Source: a bacterium
GTDB lineage: Bacteria > Planctomycetota > UBA1135 > UBA2386
Assembly (NCBI GenBank): GCA_024743115.1
Contig: JANSXC010000012.1
Location: forward strand, 62,001 to 126,000
DNA: 64,000 nt
Reading direction: 5' to 3'
Of this stretch, positions 45,598-54,500 are shown piece after piece. Every line of letters begins with the position of its first letter. Position 1 is the stretch's first letter. The notes under the pieces are model-generated. The model searched no databases. It saw nothing but the letters and a program-made list of their open reading frames with translations, and was not told the origin of the DNA. The position numbers were made by a program, and so were the translations under genes.

Positions 45598-47370
45598 ATG
45601 CAAGCTCGGTTTCCGTCCGTCCTGACTACCGCCGTCACTCTGGCCGCTGCGTTTACCCTGGCTGCCTGCAGCAGCCAGCCGACGGAGCCCCGTCCGGACG
45701 ACTCGGGCCAGCCATCGCCGGTCAAGCCCACGCCGCCGAACCCCGCGCCCCAGGGTGATGACGCCCCCCCGCCACCCCCGCCCGCGGAGTCGCCGGTGCC
45801 GGAATCGTCGGTCGCCACGGATTCGGAGCAGCTCACGCGCCGCCCCGAGGCCAAGAAGGTATCCGCGTTCGATTCCAACCAGTGGAACTCGGCCGTGGGC
45901 GGCGTCGCCGGTGGCAAGGTCCGCGGTCGCCGAGCACTGCGCTACTCCGGCCGCGGTGAATCAACCGAGTCCTACGCCGAGATCCGCGAGAGTGGATTCT
46001 TCGTCGCGGACGACGCTCGGCTGTCGACCTTCGCCGCGGATGTCGACACGGCGTCGTATGCGAACGTTCGCCGCCTGCTGGGCCTGGGCCAGAAGCCGGC
46101 CGAGGATGCGGTACGAGTCGAGGAGTTCGTCAACGCGATGGACTATCGCGACCCCGAGCCGCGCGGCAACGAACCGTTCGCGGTCACGAGTGAAGTCGCG
46201 CCGTGCCCGTGGACCGAGGGCCACGAGCTGCTGCGCATCGGCCTCAAGACCCGCGAGATCGACGCGAGCAAGGTGCCGCCGTGCAATCTCGTATTCCTCA
46301 TCGACGTCTCGGGGTCGATGCGCAGCGAGAAGAAGCTGCCGCTCGTCAAGCGCGCGATGGGCCTGCTCGTCGATCAGATGCGACTACAGGACCGGGTCGC
46401 GATCGTCACCTACGCCGGACGCGTGGGCGTGCCGCTCGAATCGACCAGCGGCGACGAGCACGACAAGATCCACGCCGTCCTGACCAACCTGCGCACGGGC
46501 GGCGGCACGAACGGGCAAGGTGGCATTCAGCGCGCCTACGAGATCGCGGCACAGAACCGGGTCGACGCGGGCATCAACCGCGTCATCCTCTGCACGGATG
46601 GCGACTTCAACGTCGGCATCAAGGAGCCCGACGCGCTCGAGAAGTTCATCGCCGCGAAGCGCGACACCGGCGTATTCCTCACGGTGCTCGGCGTGGGCGG
46701 CGGCAACCTCAAGGACGATCGCCTCGAGCGTCTCGCCAACAAGGGGAACGGCGTCTACGCCTACCTCGACACGCTCGCCGAGGGTCGTCGCGTGCTCGTT
46801 GAGCAGTTCGGCGCGTCGATGATGACCGTCGCGAAGGACGTCAAGTTGCAGGTCGAGTTCGATCCCAAGCGCGTCGCCGGCTACCGCCTCATCGGCTACG
46901 AGAACCGCGTGATGGCCGCGAAGGACTTCCGAGACGACAAGAAGGACGCGGGCGAAATCGGCGCCGGCCACGCGATGACCGCACTCTACGAGATCGTGCC
47001 GTTCGGCCTGCCCGTACCCGGCACGGAGGTCGTGAAGACCGCAACGGCGAACACCACGGCGCACCAGCCGAACGATCGGGCCGTCGCCACGCTGCGCCTG
47101 CGCTACAAGCCGCCACACGGCGACACCGCACGTGAGAAGACGTTCGCACTCGGCGCCGGCAACGGGGAAGGGGGTGGCGTTGGCCAGGCGCCCTCGCGCG
47201 ATCATCGGCTCGCGAGCGCCGCCGCGGCGTTCGGCATGCTGCTGCGCGGCAGCAAGCACCTCGGGCAGTTCGGCTGGGCCGACCTGGCCGCGATGATCGA
47301 CGATGCCGACCTCGGCGCGCCGGGCCTCCGCGCGGCAGTCGACCAGGCGCGCAAGGTACTCACCGACTGA
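45598..47370 (+). CDS. VWA-domain lipoprotein (YfbK-like)
   Basis: 590 residues from ATG at 45598. The leader ends in the lipobox LAAC (about 22-25), and a Pro-rich linker of about 60 residues follows. The N-terminal YfbK-type domain (SGFFVADDARLSTFAADVDTA ending in the MDYRDPEPRGNEPF region) is followed by a von Willebrand factor A domain. Its MIDAS motif is FLIDVSGSMRSEKKLPL (DxSxS), with later TGGGTNGQGG (Thr) and CTDGDFNVG. The last 150 residues match the DUF3520-type C-terminus. Such proteins are often encoded near ECF sigma genes in planctomycetes; here the nearby sigma gene is a broken remnant. Confidence 0.93.
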   Translation: MQARFPSVLTTAVTLAAAFTLAACSSQPTEPRPDDSGQPSPVKPTPPNPAPQGDDAPPPPPPAESPVPESSVATDSEQLTRRPEAKKVSAFDSNQWNSAVGGVAGGKVRGRRALRYSGRGESTESYAEIRESGFFVADDARLSTFAADVDTASYANVRRLLGLGQKPAEDAVRVEEFVNAMDYRDPEPRGNEPFAVTSEVAPCPWTEGHELLRIGLKTREIDASKVPPCNLVFLIDVSGSMRSEKKLPLVKRAMGLLVDQMRLQDRVAIVTYAGRVGVPLESTSGDEHDKIHAVLTNLRTGGGTNGQGGIQRAYEIAAQNRVDAGINRVILCTDGDFNVGIKEPDALEKFIAAKRDTGVFLTVLGVGGGNLKDDRLERLANKGNGVYAYLDTLAEGRRVLVEQFGASMMTVAKDVKLQVEFDPKRVAGYRLIGYENRVMAAKDFRDDKKDAGEIGAGHAMTALYEIVPFGLPVPGTEVVKTATANTTAHQPNDRAVATLRLRYKPPHGDTAREKTFALGAGNGEGGGVGQAPSRDHRLASAAAAFGMLLRGSKHLGQFGWADLAAMIDDADLGAPGLRAAVDQARKVLTD

Positions 47371-47451
47371 GTTCGAGGGCGACCGGGAGCTCGCCCCCGA
47401 GGGCGGGCGTCTCTGCGGTTCGGTCCGCGACCGAGAATGCACGCCAGTCGA

Positions 47452-47637
47452 TCACGCGAGTTTGCGGCCGAGTCGCGCGAGTGCGCGGCCGAGCAGCGCG
47501 CGCACCGCAGCCTCCGTGCGATCGAGATGCGTCGCGATCTCGGAGCGCACGAACTGGCCCTCACCCTGGAACTCGAACGCGTCACGGTCCTCGAGCACTT
47601 CACGGCAAACCGACTGCACGAGATCGGTCTGGCGCAC
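47452..47637 (-). pseudogene. internally deleted ECF sigma-factor remnant
   Basis: 61 codons that join two ends of an ECF sigma factor. Codons 2-25 resemble region 2 (TDLVQSVCREVLEDRDAFEF), and codons 31-61 resemble the region 4 helix-turn-helix (EIATHLDRTEAAVRALLGRA). The roughly 100 residues expected between them are missing. The frame continues upstream to the stop of the preceding gene with recognisable sigma-like sequence (GRETTFGV), so the 5' part is also degraded. It lies beside a YfbK-like VWA gene, the usual partner of this kind of sigma factor. Confidence 0.6.
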
Positions 47638-47682
47638 GCCGAACGTGGTCTCCCGGCCGTTCGACGATTGAAGAACCGCGCG

Positions 47683-48363
47683 TCAGCGACGGAAGCGCAG
47701 CAGGTTCGGTACGAGCCGCAACGCGGACACCGCGAACCTGGTCACCGGTGACATCGGCATCGGCATCGGCCACTGCAGCGGCGAGTCCGGACTGCGATGC
47801 TTCGCCCCCACGGGGCAGGAGGTCGCCGGGTCGTCCAGCGAGTCGACGCGCGTCTCCATGCAGGGCTGACCGTCACAGCGACAGCACGGCTGGAAGCCAT
47901 CGGAGATCGACGCGTCAGCGACCACACCGAACGGCCGACCTTGAACCAACAGCGCATCGTGCACCCGGACCCACGGGCCGAACTCGGGATGCAGCAACAG
48001 ACCCGTGACCGGCGAAACCGTGCCGAACCCCGCGGCATCGGCGAGGCGCGGAAAACTCAGACGCTGCTGACACCGACTGGCGACCAGCGCGCGCACCCGC
48101 GCCTGCCGCAGGCGCTCGTTCATGTGATCGATCCCGAGTCGCACCGTGTGGTCGTCCAACCGCGCGCCGCTCGTGCCGAGGACGATTACGGCGCCGCATT
48201 GCGACAGCACCCGCGCCACGCGCTGGTCCGGCGGCTGGCAGGCGTCGAAGCGTGCTGCATCGACGACTCCGAACAGGTCGAAGCCGCTGGCGGCAGCGAG
48301 CGCCCGGACCTCTGCCAGCAGGGTCGCGGAACTGTGATTTTCTGCTCGTTGGGACGACGGCAT
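47683..48363 (-). CDS. QueG/MMACHC-like corrinoid-family protein with Cys cluster
   Basis: 226 residues from ATG at 48363. The N-terminal phrase LAAASGFDLFGVVDAARFDACQP resembles the start of epoxyqueuosine reductase QueG and the MMACHC-like cobalamin-binding fold, and AVIVLGTSGARLD follows. The C-terminal Cys cluster is FQPCCRCDGQPCMETR with a later CPVGAKHR, a possible [4Fe-4S] site. The family uses cobalamin, but the B12-binding residues cannot be confirmed by eye. It is divergent from the B12 riboswitch, which lies 110 bases upstream on the other strand. It may alternatively be an iron-sulfur protein unrelated to B12. Confidence 0.55.
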   Translation of the reverse strand: MPSSQRAENHSSATLLAEVRALAAASGFDLFGVVDAARFDACQPPDQRVARVLSQCGAVIVLGTSGARLDDHTVRLGIDHMNERLRQARVRALVASRCQQRLSFPRLADAAGFGTVSPVTGLLLHPEFGPWVRVHDALLVQGRPFGVVADASISDGFQPCCRCDGQPCMETRVDSLDDPATSCPVGAKHRSPDSPLQWPMPMPMSPVTRFAVSALRLVPNLLRFRR

Positions 48364-48479
48364 GAAAGGGACAGCTTCGGCAACAGCCGCACCGCTGCCA
48401 AAGTCAGTTTTGGGCTCCGGGGGAGCCGTTGACAAGCCCCGAGCTCGACCGCGTCCTTGACTGGGACCCTCCCACCGCC

Positions 48480-48640
48480 GACCATCTCGCCACCTGTCGC
48501 GGGGAAGCCGGTGCAAATCCGGCGCTGTCCCGCAGCTGTGACCGAGGACGAACGCTCGAAAAGCCACTGGGAACGCCGCGTCGGCGCTCCTGGGAAGGCG
48601 AGTCAGTAGGACGAATCGGGAGCCAGAACATCCGGGACGG
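48480..48640 (+). promoter_or_regulatory. cobalamin (B12) riboswitch
   Basis: The core elements follow in order. GGGGAAGCCGGTGCAAATCC and GGCGCTGTCCCGCAGCTGTG lie at about 48499-48540. AAGCCACTGG is at about 48560. TGGGAAGGCGAGTCAGTAGG lies at about 48591-48610, and GGAGCCAGAACATCC is near 48619-48633. This matches the conserved B12-box and flanking elements of cobalamin riboswitches closely. The 5' boundary is uncertain because the first paired strand is not clear. A short GGGCG/CGCCC hairpin (48673-48689) lies just before the ribosome-binding site of the next gene and may be the expression platform. Expression should fall when B12 is plentiful. Confidence 0.85.
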
Positions 48641-48698
48641 GCGCGGCCGCGAGGCCGGATCCTTCGTCTGAAGGGCGCGCGAGACGCCCAAGGACCCA

Positions 48699-50072
48699 AT
48701 GATTCCATCCGTCCCCACCCCGTGGGCGCGGCCCGGGCGGTGCCTCTGGCGCCCGGCCGTGTACGCACGGGCCCTGGCTCTGACCCTGGGTGCGCTCTGC
48801 GCCGCTCCGGCCGTCGCCCAGGCACTCACGACTTCCGCCGGCTTCGCGGCAATCGAGGTCTTTGCGGAGACCATGAACCCGGCGAGCGTCCGCGGCATCG
48901 CGCGCGTGACCAAGGGCTTCGTCGTCGCGCGCGGCCGCAACCTCGACTTGTGCCGGCCCTACACGCCACCCCGGCGGTTGCTGCAGCTGGGCGCCGGCGA
49001 AGCGTTCGGCTTTCTGACCGCAACGCCCGCCGGCAACGTGCTCACGAGCGAACTCTACTCGGGGCGCATCTTCGAGCTCGATCCGGACAGCGGTCAGCGC
49101 CTGCGATCGTTCGTCGGCCCGCGGCTCGCGTTCGACGCCGTGATGCTGCCGAGCGGTGACGTACTCACGAACGCCAACCCGACCTGGCCGGCGCCCACGG
49201 CGCAGTGCGGGATCTGGCTCGCGGGTCCGGGACGCCCCCCGCGCGAACTGCTGCCGCTCTCGGGGCCGTCGGGTCCGCTTGCCCTCGACCCGAACGGCGA
49301 CCTCATCGTCGCCGAACTCGGACCCGTCGTGCCGCCACCACCGGGCACGGCCCGGTTGCTGCGTTTCTCGAACACAACCCTGCAGCACGCGATCCAGAAC
49401 GGGGTCACGCTGACGACCGCGCAGGCGACCGCGAGCGCCAACGGCTACGACGGGCTCTACGACCTCGCGATCGACGACCACGGCCGCATCCACTCGACCG
49501 ACCCGGCATCCCCGACGATCACCCACACCGCACCGCGGTCGCTCGCGCCGAACGCAACGACCGCCGATGCCGGTGCCGGCCGCTCCGGCCTATGGCTGCA
49601 CTTCGAGCCGGGTTCGGGCACAACGCTCACCGGCTACCAGCCAGGAGAGCACAGTTCGCGGCTGTTCGTCGCCTACTCCGACTTCTTCCAGCACTTCGGC
49701 ATCGCGCGCGTCACACCGGAGCGGCCAATCCTGACGGCCAGCCGGCCCCTCTTGCCGGCCCACTCGACCGCGAACCTCACGCTCACGAACGCCCCACCCG
49801 GCGGCACCGTCCTCCTGCTCGCGGACGCAGGACACCATCGGCACGAACAGCCGGTCGCGGCGCCTTTCGGCAACCCGCTGTGGTTCGGCCTGCCGCTGAC
49901 CACGGCCGTGGTACTGGCACAGCCAATGGTCGACGCGTCCGGCCGCACCACGACCACGATCACCAACCCAGGCGGCTTCGCGCTGCCGGTCACCTGCCAG
50001 TGCGCCGTGCTCGATGCCGCGCGCACCAGCGCCACCAGTTCTTCTCTCATCCACCTGCAACTCCAGCAATGA
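48699..50072 (+). CDS. secreted beta-propeller-like protein under B12 riboswitch, first copy
   Basis: 457 residues. The signal peptide ends near CAAPAVAQA (about 42). The mature part has repeating blade-like units typical of NHL/SMP-30-like propellers (SGPLALDPNGDLIVAELG, GLYDLAIDDHGRIHSTDP, SGRIFELDPDSGQRL). The last 115 residues form the shared C-terminal beta module, starting near PERPILTASRPLLPAH, with a CQCAVLDAAR end. It is the first gene after the B12 riboswitch and overlaps the next gene by 4 bases. No cobalamin-binding residue set is recognisable. B12 capture is inferred only from the riboswitch and from the analogy to the beta-propeller BtuG. Confidence 0.85.
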   Translation: MIPSVPTPWARPGRCLWRPAVYARALALTLGALCAAPAVAQALTTSAGFAAIEVFAETMNPASVRGIARVTKGFVVARGRNLDLCRPYTPPRRLLQLGAGEAFGFLTATPAGNVLTSELYSGRIFELDPDSGQRLRSFVGPRLAFDAVMLPSGDVLTNANPTWPAPTAQCGIWLAGPGRPPRELLPLSGPSGPLALDPNGDLIVAELGPVVPPPPGTARLLRFSNTTLQHAIQNGVTLTTAQATASANGYDGLYDLAIDDHGRIHSTDPASPTITHTAPRSLAPNATTADAGAGRSGLWLHFEPGSGTTLTGYQPGEHSSRLFVAYSDFFQHFGIARVTPERPILTASRPLLPAHSTANLTLTNAPPGGTVLLLADAGHHRHEQPVAAPFGNPLWFGLPLTTAVVLAQPMVDASGRTTTTITNPGGFALPVTCQCAVLDAARTSATSSSLIHLQLQQ

Positions 50073-51394
50073 CAGCCATGAAACTCTCGAATCACTGCCT
50101 CGCTCTCGCCGCTCTCGCGGCCCTCGGCGCCAACACCTCGGCCCAGACCCTGCCCGAAGGGCTCGCCTCCCAGACGCGCGGGCTGCCCGCCAACGCCGGC
50201 AACGTGCTGACGCTCGGCGGCCCGGGCGGCACCGCCTGGTTCGACGGCATGGATCTCGTCCGCCGAACCGGCACGCAGCAGACGACCCTGCTGACGTTCG
50301 GCACGCCGGTGTTCGGCTCGTTCACGATCCGCGCCGGCGCCGGCAACCTGCTGTTCGGCGAGAGTTCGATGGGCGGCCTCTGGCTCGTGCCGCTGAACGG
50401 CACCGCGCCGACGCAGCCGCTCGCGAACCTCGCGTTCAACTACGACGCCGTGCTCTACGAACCGCAGCGGGCGATCGTCTCCGCCAAGACCTCGGGCTTC
50501 AGCGGCCCCGACAACGACCTGCACGCGCTCGACCTGACGACGGGCTTAACGCAGCTGCTCGCGCAGATCCCGGGTGCCTCGGGCCCGATCGCACTGGCTA
50601 GCAACGGCGACCTGTACTACGCGACCGCGAGTCTGCTCTTCCCGACGCCCGCCGGCCAGACCGACGTGCTGCGATTCTCGCGGCAGACCATCGACCAGGC
50701 GCTGCAGAACAACACCGTCCTCGGTCCCGCCGACGCGACCGTGGTGCTCGCGGCCATCGACAGCGCCGGCGACCTCGCCTTCGACAACGACGGTGACTTG
50801 TTCTTCACCGACTGGTTCAACAACACGATCGGTGAGATCGACGGCGCCGACGGCGCGAACGCAGCCGCCAAGGTGTTCGCCGACTACGCCAGCGTCTCCT
50901 TCGGCGGCTCGGGGCTGCAGTTCGTCCGCTCGCCGGCCCCCGCCGACTTCGAACCGTTCCAGCCACGCGGCCAACGCCTGCTCGTGCACGAAACCGAGTT
51001 CGGCGTGCTGAGTCAGGTCCGCACGATCAGCCCACGCAGCCCGCAGCTCCGCAGCAGCGTGCGTTCACCCGTCCCGGCTGGCATGTTCGACCTCGAGATC
51101 TCGGAGGGCCCGGCCGGGGGCTCGGCCCTGCTGGCGATCGGCCTGCCGAGCGGTCCGGGGGTCTCGCGCCTCGACGTTCCCGGCTTCGAACAGCCGCTGT
51201 TCTGGCTCGACGGCCTCCAGCAGCCGGCCAACACCTACTTCCTGACCCTCGACGCCAACGGCGAAGTCAGCCTGCCGCTCAACAACCCGGGCTTCCAGCC
51301 GGGCCTGGCGATCGTCACGCAGGCGGCCGTGCTCGATGCGGCGTCCGAAGTCCTCGGTGCCACGGACCCGCTGCTGACGTTCCTGCGGCAGTAG
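50069..51394 (+). CDS. secreted beta-propeller-like protein under B12 riboswitch, second copy
   Basis: 441 residues, starting at an ATG in an ATGA overlap with the first copy. The signal peptide ends near ALGANTSAQ (about 26). The propeller-like repeats are similar to its partner (SGPIALASNGDLYYATASL, GDLAFDNDGDLFFTDWFNN, NTIGEIDGADG), and the family C-terminal module closes the protein (ALLAIGLPSGPGVSRLDVPG, LAIVTQAAVLDAASEVL). The two proteins are diverged paralogues encoded in one B12-controlled operon. A hairpin follows (51420-51448). Confidence 0.85.
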   Translation: MTAMKLSNHCLALAALAALGANTSAQTLPEGLASQTRGLPANAGNVLTLGGPGGTAWFDGMDLVRRTGTQQTTLLTFGTPVFGSFTIRAGAGNLLFGESSMGGLWLVPLNGTAPTQPLANLAFNYDAVLYEPQRAIVSAKTSGFSGPDNDLHALDLTTGLTQLLAQIPGASGPIALASNGDLYYATASLLFPTPAGQTDVLRFSRQTIDQALQNNTVLGPADATVVLAAIDSAGDLAFDNDGDLFFTDWFNNTIGEIDGADGANAAAKVFADYASVSFGGSGLQFVRSPAPADFEPFQPRGQRLLVHETEFGVLSQVRTISPRSPQLRSSVRSPVPAGMFDLEISEGPAGGSALLAIGLPSGPGVSRLDVPGFEQPLFWLDGLQQPANTYFLTLDANGEVSLPLNNPGFQPGLAIVTQAAVLDAASEVLGATDPLLTFLRQ

Positions 51395-51419
51395 GACGCC
51401 CCGCAGGGCCCAAACGGGT

Positions 51420-51448
51420 AGGCCGGCCGCACCCCGGGCGACCGGCCT
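51420..51448 (+). terminator. possible hairpin terminator after propeller operon
   Basis: A 7-bp inverted repeat (AGGCCGG / CCGGCCT) spans a 15-base GC-rich loop 26 bases after the stop codon. There is no T tract, so the call rests on position only. Confidence 0.3.
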
Positions 51449-51587
51449 CCCACGCCACCCCGCGGAGATACGTCCCCGGGTGCATAGTCGTTACAGCGAC
51501 TTCCTGTCGAGAACTGCGTCGCGCGGCCGTATTCGACGAAACTGCTGAACGGGTCGGCGCTCCGCGCGCCGGCCACCCGGGAACTCC

Positions 51588-54500
51588 ATGAACAACCAGT
51601 CCATTGCCGTCGCGATCGTTGCCCTGCTGCTGCTCGGCGCAGGCGCACTCGCATACACCCAATTCGTTGCTGCCGAAGAGGTTCCGCTCGTGCAGTGGGA
51701 CGAGGCCGACGAGGTCGGGACCGTCGTCGACGTCGAACGTCAGAACGCCGAGATGGGCGAGGCCAACCTCGACCGCACGGCCGTCGAGGTCGAGGACACC
51801 GGTCCGATCGCCGACGACGAGGGCCGGGTTGCGCTGATCGTTCGCGGCCGCGTCGTCGACAAGTTCCAGGCTCCGGTCAAGAACGCCCAGGTCTGGCTCG
51901 AGCAGTCGCGCGCCAACCGGCGGCGCTTCGGCGGCGGCAACAATCGGCGCCGCATTCCCGAACCCGTCGTCACGGATGCCGAGGGGCGATTTGCGTTCTC
52001 GGGCCAGACGTTCCGCAACCTGCGCGTCTCGCTGCAGGTCAAGAGCGCGCGGCACGCGCCCGGCACGTTCGATCGCGATGTCGGCGACGTGATGGCCAGC
52101 GCCAACACCAGTGCGCGCGGCTCCGAGCTCGACCTCGGCGACCTCGTGCTCGACAACGGCGGCGAGGTGCTCGGGCGCGTGACCGATCTCGAGGGCAACG
52201 GCATCGCCGGCGCCGAGGTAGAGACGTCACCGCAGGGTCGCAACCGCTGGCGCTGGATGCGCAACCGCGACGACTTCCTGCCGCCGGCCGTCACGGACAA
52301 CAACGGCTACTACCGGATCGCCCACGTCCCGGCCGGCGAGTGGAACACGAACGCCACCGCGAAGCAGCACACCGAGGGGCGCTCGACGACGTTCTCGGTC
52401 GAAGAGGACCAGCAGGTCCAGGTCGACGACATCCGCCTCGGTCCGGGTTTCGAAGTTACGGGCTACGTGCGCGACCAGCAGGGCGAACCGATCGCGAAGG
52501 CGCGCGTGACCCTGCGCGGCCAGGGGCGCGATGCGCAACGTGGCGGCGGTGAGCGCGGCCGGGAACGCGGCGGCAACCGCGGCGGCGGCGGCCGCGGCCC
52601 GGGCCGCGCCTTCTCGATGTTCGGCGGCGGTAGCCGCTCGCATTCGGCGACGACCGACGAGCAGGGGCGGTTTCACATCGAACACCTGCCCGGCGTCATG
52701 ATGCGGGTCAGCGTGCGCGCCGAGGACTACCTGCTCTACGAGGCCGAAGACTTCGACCCGAAGCTCGGACAGCCACTTCACATCACGTTGCAGGAGGGCC
52801 TGCGCATCGCTGGCGTCGTGCTCGACGGCGTCGACAGCCAGCCGGTAACGAGTTTCGCGATCGAGGCCCAGCGCCTGCGCGGCCTGCCCGTGCCCGGCGC
52901 GGAGAATCTCGACTTCGCCGAGATCATGCGTCGCATGCGCGATGACAACCTCGACGATGCGACGCGCCAGCAACTGCGACGCCAGATGGAATCGCTGCGG
53001 TCCTCCATGGTCAGCCTGAGCCGTGACGGCAACCGCGGTCGAGGCGGCGATCGGGGCCGTGGCGGTGACCGTGGTCGGGGTGGTGACCGGGGTCGCGGTG
53101 GCGACCGCGGCCGGGGCCGTGGTGGTCGCGGCGGCACGGACCTCGGCGAACCCGACGGCCACCCGGACGGCACGTTCGTCCTGACGGGCCTGCAGGAAGG
53201 TGTCTACGAAGTCCGCGTACAGTCGCCGGATCACGCGTTCCTGCGCAGCGCCGAGATCGAGCTGCGCTCGGGAGCCGCGTCGCCGAGCTTGACGCTGCGA
53301 CTCGATCGCGGGTTCTACTACGCCGGCATCGTCCTGACCGACACCGACGATCCCATCGTCGGCGCAACCGTGGAGCTGCGCTCGTTCGACCCCGCGCAGG
53401 AGAGCACCGCCAGCAACGGCGACGGCCGCGGCCGTATGGAGCGCATGATGCGCGAGTGGACTCGCCGCGCCACCGGTGCAAACCTCACCCTCGAGGTCGA
53501 GACCAATGAGGATGGCGAGTTCGTGTTCACACACGTGCCACGCGGCAGCTACCGCATCGAAGTGCGCGCCAAGGGCTACGCCACGCCCGAGACCCAGACC
53601 GTCGAACTGCTGGGTGACCGCTCGGACGGCAAAGTCGTGCTCGGCGAGCTCGGTCGCCTGGTCGGCGACGTTCGCGGGTTCGATCCGTCGAACAGCGAAC
53701 CGACCCGCATCGTCGCGGTGCTGGCGCCGAAAGACGACGGCAACTCGAACGGTGGCCGCACCAACTGGATGCGCGCGTTCGGTCGCCGCAACGGCTTCAA
53801 GCGCGCCGACGTGCAGAGCGACGGCAGTTACGTGATCGAGGACATGGAGCCGGGCGACTACATCGTCAAGGCCTACAGCGGCTCCCAGGGCGACATGTTC
53901 CGGCAGCTCATGCCGCAGTTCATGTCCGGCGAACTGCTGCCCGACGTGCGCATCGTCGCGGGCGAGACTACCCGCCGCGATGTCGACCTCACGCTCGCGT
54001 CGCTCGGCAAGGTGACGGGCACCGTGATGCACAACGGCGAAGCCGCCAAGGGCTTCCGCGTCGAGGTGCAGGCCGTCGATCAGAACAACGGCAACGCGGG
54101 CAACGGTTCGAACCCGGCCCGCGGGATGATGCGCCGTTTCAGCGGGCGGCGGTCCGCGACCGTCAGCAGCAACGGCGCGTTCGAGGTCGAGCGGGTTGCG
54201 GCGGGCGAACACACCCTGCGAGTGTTGTCAGCAACGCGCGACGTGCTGCACGAAGAGTCGGTCTTCGTAAACGCGAAGGCAACGACGGAGCGCTTCCTGA
54301 ACGTCTACTCGAGCACGCTGCAAGGCGCGATCACGACGACCGACGATACGGATGCGACCACGCTGCGCGGCAACGCGATGCTGCTCGTCGGCGTCACGGC
54401 GGTGCCCGAGAACCTCGGCCAGTGGCGCCGGACGCCCGGCAACCGCGCGTTCAACGCCCGCGTCCGCGACGGCGCGTTCAACTTCAGTACGGTCCCGCCC

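Noticed and set aside
48429..48671. 80-codon open frame across the B12 riboswitch
   Set aside because: It runs through conserved riboswitch elements and has no recognisable protein feature, so it is a chance frame.
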